A stretch of DNA of 64,000 nucleotides from Davidsoniella eucalypti (GCA_004009845.1 RMBW01000001.1:992001-1056000); one strand, 5' to 3'. Numbered from the stretch's first letter, positions 25,179 to 38,800 are shown. Translations and numbers: made by a program. The notes: a model not told the origin generated them from the sequence alone.

Positions 25179-26453
25179 TTATCTCATCTTTTTGGGCTGG
25201 ATAGCCTCCGCCTTGAGTGCTGCTGGTGGCTTATCCTTGGGCGTAACTGTTCCGTTCATACTCTGCTTATAGAGCAGCTGTGCCGGCTCACATATCTGGA
25301 AATGCTCGAGGAATTCCTCGTCGCAGTAGCGCTTGTTGCACCACGCATAACGGCCCATGCTAACCGTGAAATGCTCCATAGCGCGGTCCAGATCTAGCCG
25401 ACAGCCGGCGCAGCTGACGCCAAACTCAGCCGACCGCGTGGTGAGGTTGTAGAAGGGCATAAAGCACGAGGTGGCAGCACGGATGGTGCGGTTATAGTTG
25501 ACATTCATGGGCATGGCGTTGAGCTGCGAAAAGAGCACTTTGCGCTCCTCTGTGTTTATCAAGTCACCCGTAGCATATACACGGACGTCTTGCTGCAAGT
25601 CGCCCGGGGGGAGTCCATAACTGCCCTTTCGTAGGTCTAGCGAAGGCGCACGCTGTAGCTCTGTGTCGTCAATCTTGTAGGTGCTCTTAAGCACAGCTTC
25701 GCTTTGGATAGCCAAGGCGGGCGAGAGATAGATACAGTCTCGGCATGTGCGACACGAGTATAGCAGGTTGAAGAAACCGGCAAAGTCACCGCAGAACGGG
25801 CAGTTCTGCGAGGATAGCTCGATGTACATGGAAGATAGTGAGATGCGTTGAGATAGCTTGGTCTGGATGAGTGCGCGGTAGGCACCCGTACCATAGGCAA
25901 CAACGGCTCGGTAGGAAGATTCGGCTGTGACCATTTGGCGGAGATATCTGTTAGTCTGACGTATATGAAACACCGAGCCGATATCAAGGTGATCCAAAAT
26001 GTAGTACAGCATCTCTAGCGGTAGATGAGAGAGGCGGTCGGTTGGCAGGATCTGCGAGTCTTTGAAAATATCGCCGTCACAGAACTCGAGCAGAAGGCTA
26101 TCGTCCGGATGAGGCTCATTGTACCAAACTTCCTGGCAAAAGTCCTGGCGGCGGTAGCCCGCAGAACGCAAGATTGCATCGGGATCGGGCTCCTGCTGTA
26201 GGAGTTGCTGTTGCTGTTGGGACGATGACGATGACGATGATGATTCGTTTGTGGACGTAGGCTGCAGATCGGTAAGAGCCATTGACAGCACAGAGGATTT
26301 GGTAGACGCAGCATCTGACGACACGGAAGGGGTTGATCTGGCCGACATGGCAGGCGACATTCTGGGTAGGAGGAAATCCAGTACGTCTAGCACGGGCCGG
26401 AAAATGAGATGTAAGAGTCGGTAGATGAAGATGAGTGAAGGAGTGTAGCACAT
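25179..26453 (-). CDS. F-box domain protein
   Basis: Probable substrate adaptor of an SCF (Skp1-cullin) ubiquitin ligase. A single-exon frame of 424 residues. The F-box is at about 141-177 (LSHLPLEMLYYILDHLD…), where Leu-Pro and the following hydrophobic helix would bind Skp1. After it come paired cysteines (218, 221, 234, 237, 240) that look like a zinc-binding knuckle, and further Cys pairs toward the C-terminus (SCAGCRLDLD, CNKRYCDEEF). Residues 70-87 are Ser then Gln homopolymer. Residues 1-31 are strongly hydrophobic; if Met32 or Met36 is the true start, this part is 5' leader. It is alone, with long gaps on both sides. The substrate is unknown. Confidence 0.85.
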   Translation of the reverse strand: MCYTPSLIFIYRLLHLIFRPVLDVLDFLLPRMSPAMSARSTPSVSSDAASTKSSVLSMALTDLQPTSTNESSSSSSSSQQQQQLLQQEPDPDAILRSAGYRRQDFCQEVWYNEPHPDDSLLLEFCDGDIFKDSQILPTDRLSHLPLEMLYYILDHLDIGSVFHIRQTNRYLRQMVTAESSYRAVVAYGTGAYRALIQTKLSQRISLSSMYIELSSQNCPFCGDFAGFFNLLYSCRTCRDCIYLSPALAIQSEAVLKSTYKIDDTELQRAPSLDLRKGSYGLPPGDLQQDVRVYATGDLINTEERKVLFSQLNAMPMNVNYNRTIRAATSCFMPFYNLTTRSAEFGVSCAGCRLDLDRAMEHFTVSMGRYAWCNKRYCDEEFLEHFQICEPAQLLYKQSMNGTVTPKDKPPAALKAEAIQPKKMR

Positions 26454-29400
26454 GAAGAGGTGCAGACGGCCGACGGCAATTCCAGCGGATCTGCCTGCCT
26501 ATATATAGAATTATGGAGGGTGAGAGATAGAGTGGGCGAAAAGAGAGTAGAAAAAATATAATAAAATGAAGCCAGCCAAGATACGGTGTAAATGAAGCTG
26601 TATAGACGGCTAGTGAGGTGAGATGAGGAGGCAAGGGAAGAGGCAAGGGAAGAGAGAAGAAATGAGGGTGAGAGAAAAAAGGATTAAAAAAAGGAATGTA
26701 TGGCTTTTTTTTTGTTTTTTGTTTGAGAGCCAAGAGCAGAGTTGTTCAGGCCGATTGGAGAAGCGGTAAGCTAGATAAATAGACAATGCGATCAGAGCAG
26801 AATAGAGCAGAGAAGAACAATAGAGACAGAGGCTAATGAATGGCCACGCGGACGCGGGACTTGAGAGGCCAGGCTCGATCGAGGCCAAAAATGCACGCTT
26901 TATAAAGAAAGGACTGAAGTCGAGAACAGAACCAGACAAGGCCGATTTGCGTTTCTTAGTCTGGTCCAAACTAGGTCAGATCAGGGGAAGAAAAAGAAAT
27001 ATAAAAAACGAAAAAGTAGAATATAAAAGATAGAACTCCAGGAAGGAAAGGAAAAAGGACGGCTGTCTGCTGTCTGTCTATCTGCACGCTAGGGTTGTGC
27101 TGAACTGCGCAAAACGAAACTATGAAACGGCTCAATGCAGATGCAGATAAATAGGCTGGTTTGGCGTGCGAAGGAAGAAGGCGGCGATGAGATGGAGTCC
27201 CAGTTCCCGGCTATTGCAGATACAGAGAATTGTAAAGGCAGCGAAAGGATAAAGGGGGACGGGATTTCACTAGTTATTGTATTCCTTTCTCTGTGTTTAT
27301 TTCTTGTTTTTTTTTGTAATTGTTTTCGTTTTTGCAACGGCTAAAATGCTCTGCTTGTTGCAGTTTCTGTAACGGGCTAAAGCTTAGAAGCTGAGATTGG
27401 CGAGCCGACGCCTTCTGCAGAAGCGCAATTTTTCGATTTTCTCTTGATACAGGTGTAATGTAATATAATATGCAATGCTCTCTGTCTCTACTAATAATAG
27501 CGAAGCGTGCTATTATTACTCGATATTTTCTGATATTGCTTGGTCTGTGATTCGTTCCCCTTCATAAAACAAAGTATAATTAATTATACCAGCTAATAAG
27601 AAGGGCAAAAAAACCTGCAGCTACTCGTCTTCTTCTCGGTTGTCTTGCCTACTAGCGCTGCAACTTCTATTACTAGCAATTGCAACACGAGCGGGTCAAT
27701 CACGGCCCAATAATCGAAATGAAGAATTCCTACAAAACCGGAATCTTGCCCAGTCTAGCAAGATCTGCGCCAGTCTATGTATCTCTCGGCTTGGGGGTTT
27801 TAAATGAGTGTGATTGATGTTTCCCTGTTTTGTGACACAAGTGACACTTTCGAAACACGAATTCAAATGATACAAATGAAGAAGAAAAGGTAGAATAAAG
27901 TGCTGGAGTTGTTGACACTTTTCCGCAGAGTAGAGCGAGGATGTTGCCGTCTGTGAAGACGCGAGCCGGCCAATAATAGACGGGCAAAAACTGGGGCCGT
28001 TGGCGTAAGTGAAAGTCGACCAGTTTGGCAGTCGCGAGACAACTAACGACCGGGTAAATGGTATCTATATTTCGTACAGTTTATGTAACCGTATATGAAA
28101 GGAAAAGAAAGACGGCAGAGGTCTGCTCAGGTGAGAATAAGCGGATGGAATGATAGAAGAAGAAAAGAACAAAAACATATCAGAAGGAAGTGGACCATTG
28201 AAGGGAGTTTTTGGAGTCTGCTTTTCTGCCGCATTACCGTAGTAGTCGTTATATATAAGCAGACACGATGAAAAGGCATAACCTACAGCAGAAAGTAGCG
28301 TCAGGATTCCGTTGCTTAGAGGCCGTGTGGCCAGTTGCATGGCCTAAAGAAGCCCTATCTATTCTTGGCTACGAACTGCATACTTACAACTATGTAGAAT
28401 CATCATCATCAATAACTCCGGCATTATCACGCCGTCATCATGTATGTCCGTCTTGCGGTGTGATAAACTGCTGCTGGCTTCTCTTACTTTTCAAGGCGAA
28501 TTCCATGACAATGCTCGAGTCGCTTTAGTCATGCCATGAACGCCCGACTGCATTTATTTTTGGTCACTGATTTGCAGTGCGCAATGCTCACTAAAGACCA
28601 TCTGTCACTTATGCACTCCAATCCATCTCCAGCCTACTTAGCCCCCCTCTATCGTTGTTATTATTCGTTGTTCTCTTCCCTTAGACGATTACTGCTTACA
28701 TGTTCAAAAGGCATGCTGGCATTGGCATTGGTTTCCATTTCCCTCCTTACCCCCCTCCACCCTCGAAACTTGACAGAAAGCTTAGGCCAGCTTGTGGTAC
28801 TCCCGCCATACTGGACAAACTGGTTTGTTTCCTAGACCTGCATTTTGGGCCAACCCATGGACATGGTCGGGCCTTTCTGTAGCCTTCATCGCTTGCTATG
28901 AGGTAAACAAAAGAGGAAGCAAAGAACGAATAAATCTAAAGATGGGGGTGGCATATCACCGAAAGCCAAAGTAGCCAACCAGACAAACAAACAAACAAAG
29001 CTTACTATGTAGATACCCCTCGTTGTCCGTATAAGTCCGCTCCAAACCACGTCTTAGTCTTACGTCTTTACGGCCGTTTAAGATCCTCCATCAGTAGAGT
29101 ACCTGATGAACCCAGCTTCCCTACCGTAATTCGCCGTCCATGCAGGGTTTGGCTGTCTTTTCTTCCCAACAGGGCGAACAGTCCATTTAGTCTGGGCCAA
29201 ACTTGATCGACAGTTATTTGAAATCTAAGAACTTGAAGTTTAACTGACTATCTGTATATCCAATATTCAATAGTTGGATGTTGGCATCTACTATATTTGC
29301 TACCACACATATATTGGATATCAGACAAATAGGTTACTCTTTCTATTTCTAGAAACGCAGCGCCTCCTGCTTCCTTTTCGCTTGTCTGCGATGCGACGCA

Positions 29401-30617
29401 CCGTTGCAATGTTATAATTATTATAAAGCTAAGAGTGGCACTGTATGGGTTGGTGTCTCACTTGCTTTTGTTCCTGTTCTTGTTACTGCCGTAAGATACT
29501 GTTGCACCTCTACTGGACTACATGTCAAAGCGCCGTCACAGTCACTTGGGAAGGTCAGCTATCCCACTCACTCATCTCGCTATCCCGCCTGTTTTAACTC
29601 GCTACTAGCCAACACGACGTCGTAGTTGGCGCGTAGTTATAAGATATCTTCCATGTTATTGTGTGCCAAATAGGAGGTGTTATTCCCAGGCCTCTCCAGG
29701 ATAACTAGAACTTTGTTTTATATTCTGGGGGCTACATGTCGGGATTGCCTATTTTTAATTTTATGTTTGAAAAGTCTAAAATCCCCCACGGCAACACTGC
29801 CGAATAAAATCACTTGTCCCGAAAGCTTATCTTCGACCGCCGTGTCACATATATAATCCGAAGGTGTTGCTACTGTAAAAGGGATGGATGCCAGACTAGT
29901 CTGAGCAGTCCCAGATACTAGGAACATGGAAAATTGGCGCCAGAAAACACCGCCTCGCCCGGAGTCGAAAAGGAGCTCTTTGATGAATCTCTGGACTATA
30001 AATAAAATCATCATCATCAACTATACAGTTCGAACCCTAACCCTAACATGATACCTGCTTCCTGCTTGTTTCCCGAATGTCCGCACGCACATCTTACTTT
30101 TTTGGTGTTTTCATGTCAGTTTTTGAAAAGACGTATTGGGCTAATAAACGATAATCTTGTCTAGTAACAAACAATTATTAGTGGGAATCCGTTTGCCGGC
30201 ATCGCCAAATTGCACTATAGACACATACAGTACGCCAATAGCCGCATCATCGGCTGTTAAAGTGTTATTGTTGTTTCCCGGCCATTCCGTGAATTCAGGT
30301 AGCTATTTCCTTAGTCGGCGTGCCTGCCCAAACCAAAACAAAAACAAACACAGCAGCGGCTATATCCACTTGCAGGCAAACAGAACGGCTTTGTAAACGA
30401 TTGCAGATGGAAACTACCAATATAAGATAAGCACGTTGATTTTCAGACACTTTAAAATATCTTATCCTGTGTATTTTGTCGTGATGAGTCTTTTTGACAT
30501 CTTTTCTCTCCTTGTTTCCTTCTATTCTTCATTCTTCTCTCGTGCACTTGTAGATTCTGTGATCGTCATACACTCATTGCCTGATCTGGCGCCCCCGAAA
30601 CCGCTGCTATCGTGATC
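26454..30617. other. Divergent intergenic region between the F-box and amidase genes
   Basis: 4.16 kb without a supportable gene. Beside the F-box gene it is purine-rich on the plus strand (to about 27060), consistent with a long pyrimidine-rich leader for the minus-strand gene. It contains a perfect 10-bp inverted repeat at 27492-27518 and AACCCTAACCCTAAC at 30033-30047, about 570 bp before the amidase start. Short ORFs of 60-100 codons show no recognisable domain. Confidence 0.45.
27492..27518. repeat. Inverted repeat, 10 bp arms, 7 bp loop
   Basis: TAATAATAGC and GCTATTATTA are perfect reverse complements around a 7-nt loop, about 1.04 kb upstream of the F-box start codon. It could form a hairpin in RNA or be a binding site. 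Confidence 0.4.
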
Positions 30618-32871
30618 ATGGAGCCGAAACCGCCTATACGAAAGCGCTTCATCAACTATCCTGAACCCCTCGAAGTGTAGGTGTGCCCCTCCCTTTACCC
30701 CCGGAGAACGACCAGCCGACCAATTAAGCGACTGACTGACCGGGTGATCATCTGCTTGTTTTCAGTATGGGAATGACTGACTGACTGACCACTGTGTATC
30801 TACAGCCCGCGTGAGAGCCCTCCTGATGTCCACGACGAGAAAAATCCGGTTCTGGTGGGCATTGCCCTAGTGATATCGGCAATCCTGTGAGTAAACCCTG
30901 CTCATAATCTGTAATCTACAGTCCCTTCGTCTGATGTATTGACAAGTTTAAAAACAAAATTACAGCATGGAATGGATCGGCTTTCTGCGTCGACACATCT
31001 GGATGAATGCTGGCTTTGGGCGCCCCGTGAAGCTAGGCCACAAATTTCTGAACTATGAGCCTCGCTACGATCCTACCGTGATTCCTCTCGAGTCTGAGGA
31101 AGTCTCAAAGGGAAGAGCTGAAGTTGGGGCTGAAGTTGGAGCTGAAGCTGAAGCCGGAGGTAAAATCGGGGCTAATGAGGAGCTGCCACATGTTGCATCT
31201 TCCTACTACTCCGCCGCTAGCTATGTCGAGCTGTACAAGGCCGGGACCATCACACCGACTGATGTAGCCAAGGCTCTTATCCCTATCATCAGCCGCGAAG
31301 GTGTTGTTCCCGGCCGACACGGAGTCGCCTGGTTCGATTCCAAGGCTGATCGCATTCTGGCTGCCGCAGAAGCATCGACGGAGCGTTATTGCCAGGGCAG
31401 ACCTCTAAGCCCTCTAGATGGCGTCCCGACAGCCGTCAAGGATGAATACGATTTGGACGGCTACACGACGTGCCTCGGGTCACCCAATGATTATACAGAG
31501 CCCCATGTTGATGGTGTGACACCCACTAGTTGGTGTGCTGAAAAACTACAGGAAGCTGGTGCCCTCATCCTGGGCAAGACATCTATGCATGAGTTTGGAC
31601 TGGGTAAGTCATGGCGATTATGGTAGGGTAAATGCGTAGATGTATCAAATCTATGTTTGAGTCACGCATACATGCCTTGAGCCTTGTTTTTGTTTTACTT
31701 TGCCTTTCCTATTCTCCTGCTTTGTGGTGCAAGTCTTTGTACTATCTGGTTCTTCTTTGCTGACTTGTGCTTGCTTCCAGATACTACGGGAAACAATCCC
31801 CATTATGGAACTCCGCTGAACCCGTACAACGACGGATACTACACCGGAGGCTCGTCGTCTGGGAGTGCGTATGTTGTTGCTGCTGGTCTAGTGCCCTTTG
31901 CTATGGGAAGCGATGGTGGTGGAAGCATCCGTATTCCGGCGTCTTACTGCGGTGTTTATGGTATCAAGCCTACCCACAACCGTGTATCGTTCCGCCCTGG
32001 GCCAAACCACGCAATTACATGCGCTGTCAATGGTCCAATCGCCAGTGACATGGCTTCACTCGTTACAATATTCGAAGTTGTTAGCGTGCCACATCACGAG
32101 TCGTCCTTTTCGCCCATGGCACGCTTTACTTTGACGCCATCGATTCCCGACGCCAAGATTCTAGGCGTCGACGAGACATGGAATGCTCTCGCAGACCCCG
32201 CAAATAAGACACTGTGCGATGCCATGATCAAACGCCTCGTTGAGGAGGAGGGTTACACGGTTGTACCAATCGAGATTCCGTTTGAAACAGAGGGCCAGAT
32301 CGCACACGCTATGACTGTACTCACTGATGCCGCGACGCTGCTTCCCGAGACAGGCAACTTGAGCTATGCCAACCGTATTCTGCTTGCACTGGGTCGCACA
32401 TCTAGCGCCGTAGACTATCTCATGTCTCAAAAGATTCGCGGTCTGCTGATGCGCCATCTGGCCTACCTGTGGCAGAAATATCCAGGTATGATTATTGCCT
32501 CGCCTGTGACTGGATGTGCTGGTTGGCCAATTCGCTTCTCTTCCGAGCTCAAGTATGGTATCAACGATGGAGACATGACGCTCAAGTCTATGCAGTATGT
32601 CTGGCTCGCCAACTATTGCGGTGCTCCGGCCATCTCTCTACCAGTGGGATACGTCGTCCCCAAGGGCAAGCCGAGGGCCGGAGAAATTGTAGGGGATGAT
32701 GAAGAGTGCGAAGATCGGGTTCCAATCGGATTCATGGGCATGGGTGAATGGGGGAGTGAGCATGCTCTTTTCCGGTTTGGGTTTACAGTTGAGAAGATGT
32801 TTGCCGAGAAGAGAAAGAGAGCTAAAAAGTGGGAGGATGTTGTCGAGTTGGCTAAAGGATCGTCAAGATAG
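30618..32871 (+). CDS. Amidase-signature hydrolase with N-terminal membrane segment (FAAH-like)
   Basis: Amidase-signature serine hydrolase that cleaves amide bonds; the substrate is unknown. Four exons: 30618-30676, 30806-30886, 30966-31603 and 31781-32871, giving 622 residues. The N-terminus (MEPKPPIRKRFINYPEPLEV) leads to a hydrophobic segment at about 35-50 (VLVGIALVISAIL), a likely membrane anchor. The triad is complete: Lys205 (AVKDEYD), cis-Ser284 (TGGSSSGS) and nucleophile Ser308 (SDGGGSIRIPA). The 24-residue Ser-Ser spacing equals that of mammalian FAAH (217 to 241). A Glu/Ala repeat (EVGAEVGAEAEAG) lies near 95-110. Introns 1 (129 nt) and 3 (177 nt) are long for this window; intron 1 contains GACT repeats. 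Whether it acts on fatty-acid amides is inference from the family and the anchor. Confidence 0.92.
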
Positions 32872-35800
32872 ACTGGGACGAAGTAGATCTGAGGCAATAC
32901 TTGAGAGTATAGAGTTTGGTATGGAGGAAGTTGGGTTGAAGTGGTACTGGCTCATGATTTACAAACGAGCAAATGATGTGTTCATGCATGGAAGTAGTTC
33001 GATTTGCACCAAAAATAAGCCTAGAGATAGATACGAAATCACATGGAATGGGATAATCAGCCTTATGTATTTATTTCAGCGTCATAGAAGAAAGAGCACG
33101 AGTGTCTAGCATGAACAGTCATGTTTCAACTGACTAAGAATGTAGATAAACATGCATTAATAATATGCCAGTACTGGTCATTGCTGAGTAGATCATGGAA
33201 GATATAGTGATTGTACATGTAAACAAAGGCATCACACCATCGATATCTCATATAACTGCCTACTATGCCATGGCCCTACAGAATGATACAGGCTAGTCAT
33301 CTACACCTATATGATATGGCCATATTTGTTTAATTTCCGCCACATATCACAAAGTTCCATCACGCTCTGTTGAGTATTGAATATGCAAATAACGATGCTG
33401 ATTAACACACGCCACACATACTCCCGCCTACTAAGTATCATAAGTACGATTCTGATATTTGGTACCATTTCCTGTGCCATCATACGGTGAGTGCACTGAT
33501 CAAACATGAGATATGACTGGCTTTCTATAGGATGGAAACACGTAGAGAGCCAGAGAGAGAGGGAGAGAACATAGAGTGGACCATCTAATTTCAGCAGTAG
33601 TATGAGCGTTTACCACTAAGTAATAAGTGCGCTATGAGAGGGTAGGAGTGTGAATGAGAGCGTGAGCGTGATAGCCAGTGCCACGCGTAAGATGAGCATG
33701 GTCTTGGGATCCAAATTCAAGATACACCCTATATCAATCAGAGTATTTGGGGGTATATAGATAGCAAGATGAGAATTCTGACCATGAGGTATACACTGCA
33801 ATCCTAGAGACGGGATCGTTATGCATGCTAGAAGGAGATGTTCACACTATGGAATAAGTAGAATGAAGATGCATCTGCATATGACAGGGCGGAACTTGAT
33901 CTTACAGTGTCTCTATGCTGATCAAGCCACAAAATTTCGACTAATGTCCCTTGTTTGCATAAGGGCGTATATCTGGGGAGCATGCGAACGCCATAGGCGT
34001 GAACTTTCTACTCGAGAGTCTATGAAGGAATCAAGGGAAGATAGGGGAGTATGGTTACTAATGTGGGCTTACACTAGGCGTATATGTGCTTTTGCATGAC
34101 ATAACCGGGCTCTATAGACGATCTGCTCTCTATAAATATGCATACTCTCAATGAACTTGGAAAAGCATAGAGAGAAAACAAAAGCCCAAGTATATGTGAT
34201 GTAAACTAATTTGGACGTGGACTTTGCTGACCAGGCAAGCGAGTGGGCTTTTAGAGCAAGGCCAAAAGGCCAAAGAATCTGCACATGCACCAATAGTCAA
34301 TGCCAAACCAGTAGACGCGATGTGGTAATAGAGAGGAGGAGGTGAGGAGATGGCAAGAAAAGATAAGGACAGGCTGGAAGGAAACGATCCGAGAGAAGGG
34401 AATACGCCATGGTGTAAAGATGCACTTTGGAGACAATTGAGTGAATGGATGCAAGACAAGCTGCAAAGATAGGGAACACGAGATGAAGCACTGTTTTGAG
34501 TTACTTTATAGCTATGTATATGTACAAAGATGTATTCTGACTTGTGAAGACCACGGGCCAAGATACATACATGTCAGTAGGCATAACGGGAACTCCTGAA
34601 TTGCAAGCAGATAACAAAGGAAATAAGCAGTAAAAAATAGAATCAAAGGTAGAATGGCTATTCTTGAATACTAAATTGCAGCGGAAAATACGTGATTCGC
34701 CGTGGTGAAGCAGCAAAAAGAAGCAGCGTGATGGTCAAGAAAGAGAGAGAAAGTTGGGAATTTGAGAATCGGGGGCTTTGGTGGCTCGAAATTTTGTGAG
34801 AGCAAATTTTTGGTGTGGGTTATTAAAAAAAAAAAAAAAAAAAAAAAGAATAAAAAAAGTTAAGGTGTCGACATTTTTTTGGGCTGATGGCCCAATTTTG
34901 GGCAATTTTAGAAAGGCAAGAGCGTTCGTCTCAGGACAAAAAGGGCGGGAAGGCACGAAAAGGAGGAAAGAAAAACACAAAAGCAAAAAGTAATTCTAAT
35001 AATATTATGGCATATCGAGATTGAGACGAGTTACGCAATATAGAATAAAAGCTAAAGGATATCCACGGAGCCGATGCTGTCATGACGCAATGAGAGCACC
35101 AGAGAGTCATGGAAAGCCCGCCAAAGGCACTAAATCGAGACCAAACTTGGAGCGAGAGGAGGAAAAGGAATGGCCAGCAAGCAATGCAACATGCGGTTCA
35201 TGTGAAGCTGCTATGAAGCTGGGAGCCTGTTGGTGACGATAATGCCGGAAATGATGACGATGCACGATGTACGCAATTAGGCTTCTTTCCTGGACGGCCG
35301 AGCAGACCTCTAGGGCATTGACGAGATGGGATGCGAGTAACGAATACAAAACGGAGGCTTTACACGTCCACACTCTAGAGGGGAGTCTTCTGGGACTCTA
35401 TGCTAAGAGCCTGCCTGCTATCGTTTCTTGTGTTGCCTCGAGACAAATTCCCGGGCCGTGGATAGCCAGACGGCCTATAAAACTGCTATACTGCTATTAC
35501 ACCTTCGGACAGCATCTGACGCTACGGGCAATATCCACGCCCGCTGAGCACTTGGCTCTTATATGGTAATGTAGCATATGCACTCTCTATGTGCATATAT
35601 AGGTGAGAACTGGTAAGGTGTCTGTGGTAGATGCAATACATCCCACCTACCGCTATATCAGGTATAAGGAAATTATTGCCCCAAACAAGCCCAGGGATTG
35701 CTACGGGGAAAGCAATAGAATAATGGAAAAAAGTATAAGACTTATAAACCTGGGGAGGCCTCCTCGTCAAGTCCCAAGACTATCTTTTTTCTCTTGGCTG

Positions 35801-38800
35801 GGATTATAGCGTGGAGAGAAGCAGGCATGTGTAAGTCAGACGTAGCAGTGGCAGCATCAAAGACAGTTAAGACAGAGAGATACGGAATCGGTGTTTACTT
35901 TTGGCCCTTACATTGAATGTAGAGGGACTGAGAAACAATTTCGATAAAAACCTCGTGGTTTAGCTAGTGTTTCCAGCATAGCCATGTTGGAAGATGCTCA
36001 TGACCATATTTTTTCTTCTTCCTTTGGTGAGCTTGTCTGCACTAGATCTAGTCTGGAATTGCTATTAGCGATGTATCTCTTTATAGGAAAAGCCGGAAAG
36101 AAACGAAAGCCTCTTGTGAATTCAACCAGATAACATTCATGACGATATTCATGTAACCGAAGATGGGACTATCCAAAACTTCGTGATTCGCATTCCCGAG
36201 CTGATGCCACATCTAGCAGACTACAGACTACTATAAGCCCAGTTCATATTCTGCAGCCCGTGATTGGTTTGATAATTCGCTGATTTTGCTCCTGATATAG
36301 TTGTATCTATTATATCTATTATTCTTTGTTCTGTAGTGATTCACGTTGGGATGTGTACAGATCATGCCAAACTGACTATAGAACTGACTGCTTATTGCTT
36401 TACAGAAAGTAGAACCAGGGGAAGAGACCCGAAATCATGAAATGTCCGGCTTACCTTTTTGAAACAAGAGCCGGCAAAAAAAAGAAAGAGAAAAAAAAAA
36501 GACCTTGCCAGGTCTAATTATCTTATTATAACAAAATCCTAGTAAAACAGGAACAAACTCCGATGGCACAAGAATAGAGTCGCTCTTTTTTCACCCTCAC
36601 AAAAAAGAAAAAGTGAGCTTGTGACAACAGGGATATCACGTTAAAGCTTTATGGGATAGTCAAACAATATGATATGACGTCACGCAAGAACCCATTTTTG
36701 GGGTTCTTTGCTCCCATTTTTTTTTTGTTTCTTGAGATGGAGCGTCCCATCTGTGTTTTGTTAATGCAAAAGAGCAATGGAGAACAAAAGAAAAGAAAAA
36801 AATGCACAAATGACGAACGTAGGAATACAAAGCTGGCTGTAGATCAAGTAATATTGCCGAGTCTTATAGAAGTCTTTTCGTCATCGCGTGAGCTTTACAT
36901 CTATACAGACAAGTGTAAGAGACAAAGAGACAGATCTTCTCTATTTTCTCTCTTTTCCCCATTGCGGCTATGCTCGTTCCCAAGGCCGTTTGTTCTGTTC
37001 TTTTTATTTCTCCGATACTACTGTTACTTATATTGCATATCAAGCTAGTCGGATTTCCCTTTCTTTCTGTTCTGAGAAATGTACCGAGGAAACTAGGTAG
37101 CGTCGAAATATGCTAGGAAGCTCAGCTTAGCCGGCAATAAGATAGTGCTCCAGTGGTAAAATGGTAGCTAGGGCTTACAGATATACAGATAACTATGCCT
37201 GAATATGAATCATTTCCTTAAGCTATCCCTAGTCTAGTTAGTTATACAAGCTTGGCTTCTATGGAGCCCTAATCACGGCCTTCTGAAAACATACAACTGG
37301 AATCTATAGAGCCAGACGTGAATATTGACAGTGGGATTTGGCCCTTCCAATCGGCTAGAGATGACCGAATATTGAAAATTTCAGATTTCCTCTATTCCTG
37401 TTCAAGAGCTATGAGCGATTTCTTTCGTCTACGACTAAAACATACGCTTGTGATAGTATTCGGCCGGTCCAGATAATTGAAAGGCTCCTCCTTGATAAGT
37501 TGTCTAATAAGTCACAGTAGATATTCCAACACATGCACGATGTACAAAGAAGATATATAAAGACGTGGAAAATAAAAAATAAACTTAAATATAATAATTC
37601 CCTAGCTAGCTGTCAGAGAAGCTACGTGATCCTTCGTCTGCAACGAAAAGATAAATAAAGAAGGGATAAAATAAAGCTGCGACATTTTGCTACTATCTTT
37701 TCTTTTCTTTCTGCTGCTGACGATTCATGTGTTTCTCGTTCTGAAGCGGCATAGCTGACAAATAGACCCTAGGGTTTATATCACACGTAACCCTTGCAAT
37801 ATTATATCAGAAGATTCATGTTCTTTTTCTAAATCTGTTTGACGAGCCGTGCGTTTCTCCCGAACACGGAACTTTCTTAGCGCCATGTTGTCTCATTATT
37901 TTCCTGCCCTGCTATAAGGACCTGGAAAAGAAGCTGTGATCCCCGTTTTGCTCTGCATATACATATAAGTGCCATAAGTAATAGCACAGTGCTTTGGCCG
38001 CGTCGACTTGCGGTAGGGAAAGGAAGAGGAAATAGATCGACGGGCCATGTTCGAATATAGGGCATTTTCATGTCCTGGTTTGCCTACCTGATGAACGAGT
38101 CCTGGAATGTCTTTCTGTATCATGGCTGGACTGGGCTAAGCTAGAGGCTCTTTACATTCCAACTGTCTCGTAATCTCTCATTGGCCATTCGCTGTATTCT
38201 CTAGCTCTGTTGCCCCGCCGGTAGACGCCCGCCACTCAGTTCTACACTTCTGGTTAGCTTTCGACTTCCTTCGTGTGTCTAGGCGTGGCTGAGAGAAATC
38301 AAGCAGGAAAATACAAAGAAGACCCCTTGGCCCGTGTGGACTGTTTTATCCTCCAGACTGTTTCCTCTCCCCATCCTTCTTTCTCCTTCACCACATTGTA
38401 CGCGATGCCTGGTGTTACATTGCCCGCTTAGTTGCAAGCCAGCAGCCTGGATTTGGTCCTGGTCTCCGTGCGTCTAGCACTGTTAGAAGCATATCCCGTC
38501 TTCCTGCCCACTCTACTGAAGCTGTACTTGATAGCTCTCTTGTTTCCGTTTCGTCCTATCTCAGTTGCTATGGGTAGTAATCTGGGGGGGCTAGGTGTTG
38601 GTATTTCTGTTGGGCGAAGGAAGACTAGCTGCGGCAGAGAGACTTACATGCTTGGACAGCAGTCCACCCATTCGTGATACTCGACTGTCTCGAGATATAT
38701 GGTCTGGCCTGTAACTGCCGTCCTAGCCTGGCTGTGTTTTGGGCTTCACGACGCGAGATAGGCAAAACAGACGGCAAGAGAAGGAAGCGAGGAGACACCA

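Noticed and set aside
26116..26733. 205-codon and 119-codon minus-strand frames overlapping the F-box gene start
   Set aside because: They are out-of-frame shadows of the Ser/Gln-rich N-terminus and its pyrimidine-rich leader; composition is low complexity.
30022..30047. GGTTCGAAC-like B box on the minus strand beside CCCTAA repeats
   Set aside because: There is no A box at a workable distance and no cloverleaf; the match comes from the telomere-like word.
34778..34993. Plus-strand frame with a poly-Lys run
   Set aside because: It is translated from the A23 homopolymer and flanking A-rich DNA, not a protein.
37145..37185. tRNA-like word CCAGTGGTAAAATGGTAGC
   Set aside because: It resembles a D-arm, but no B box, T arm or closing acceptor stem follows.
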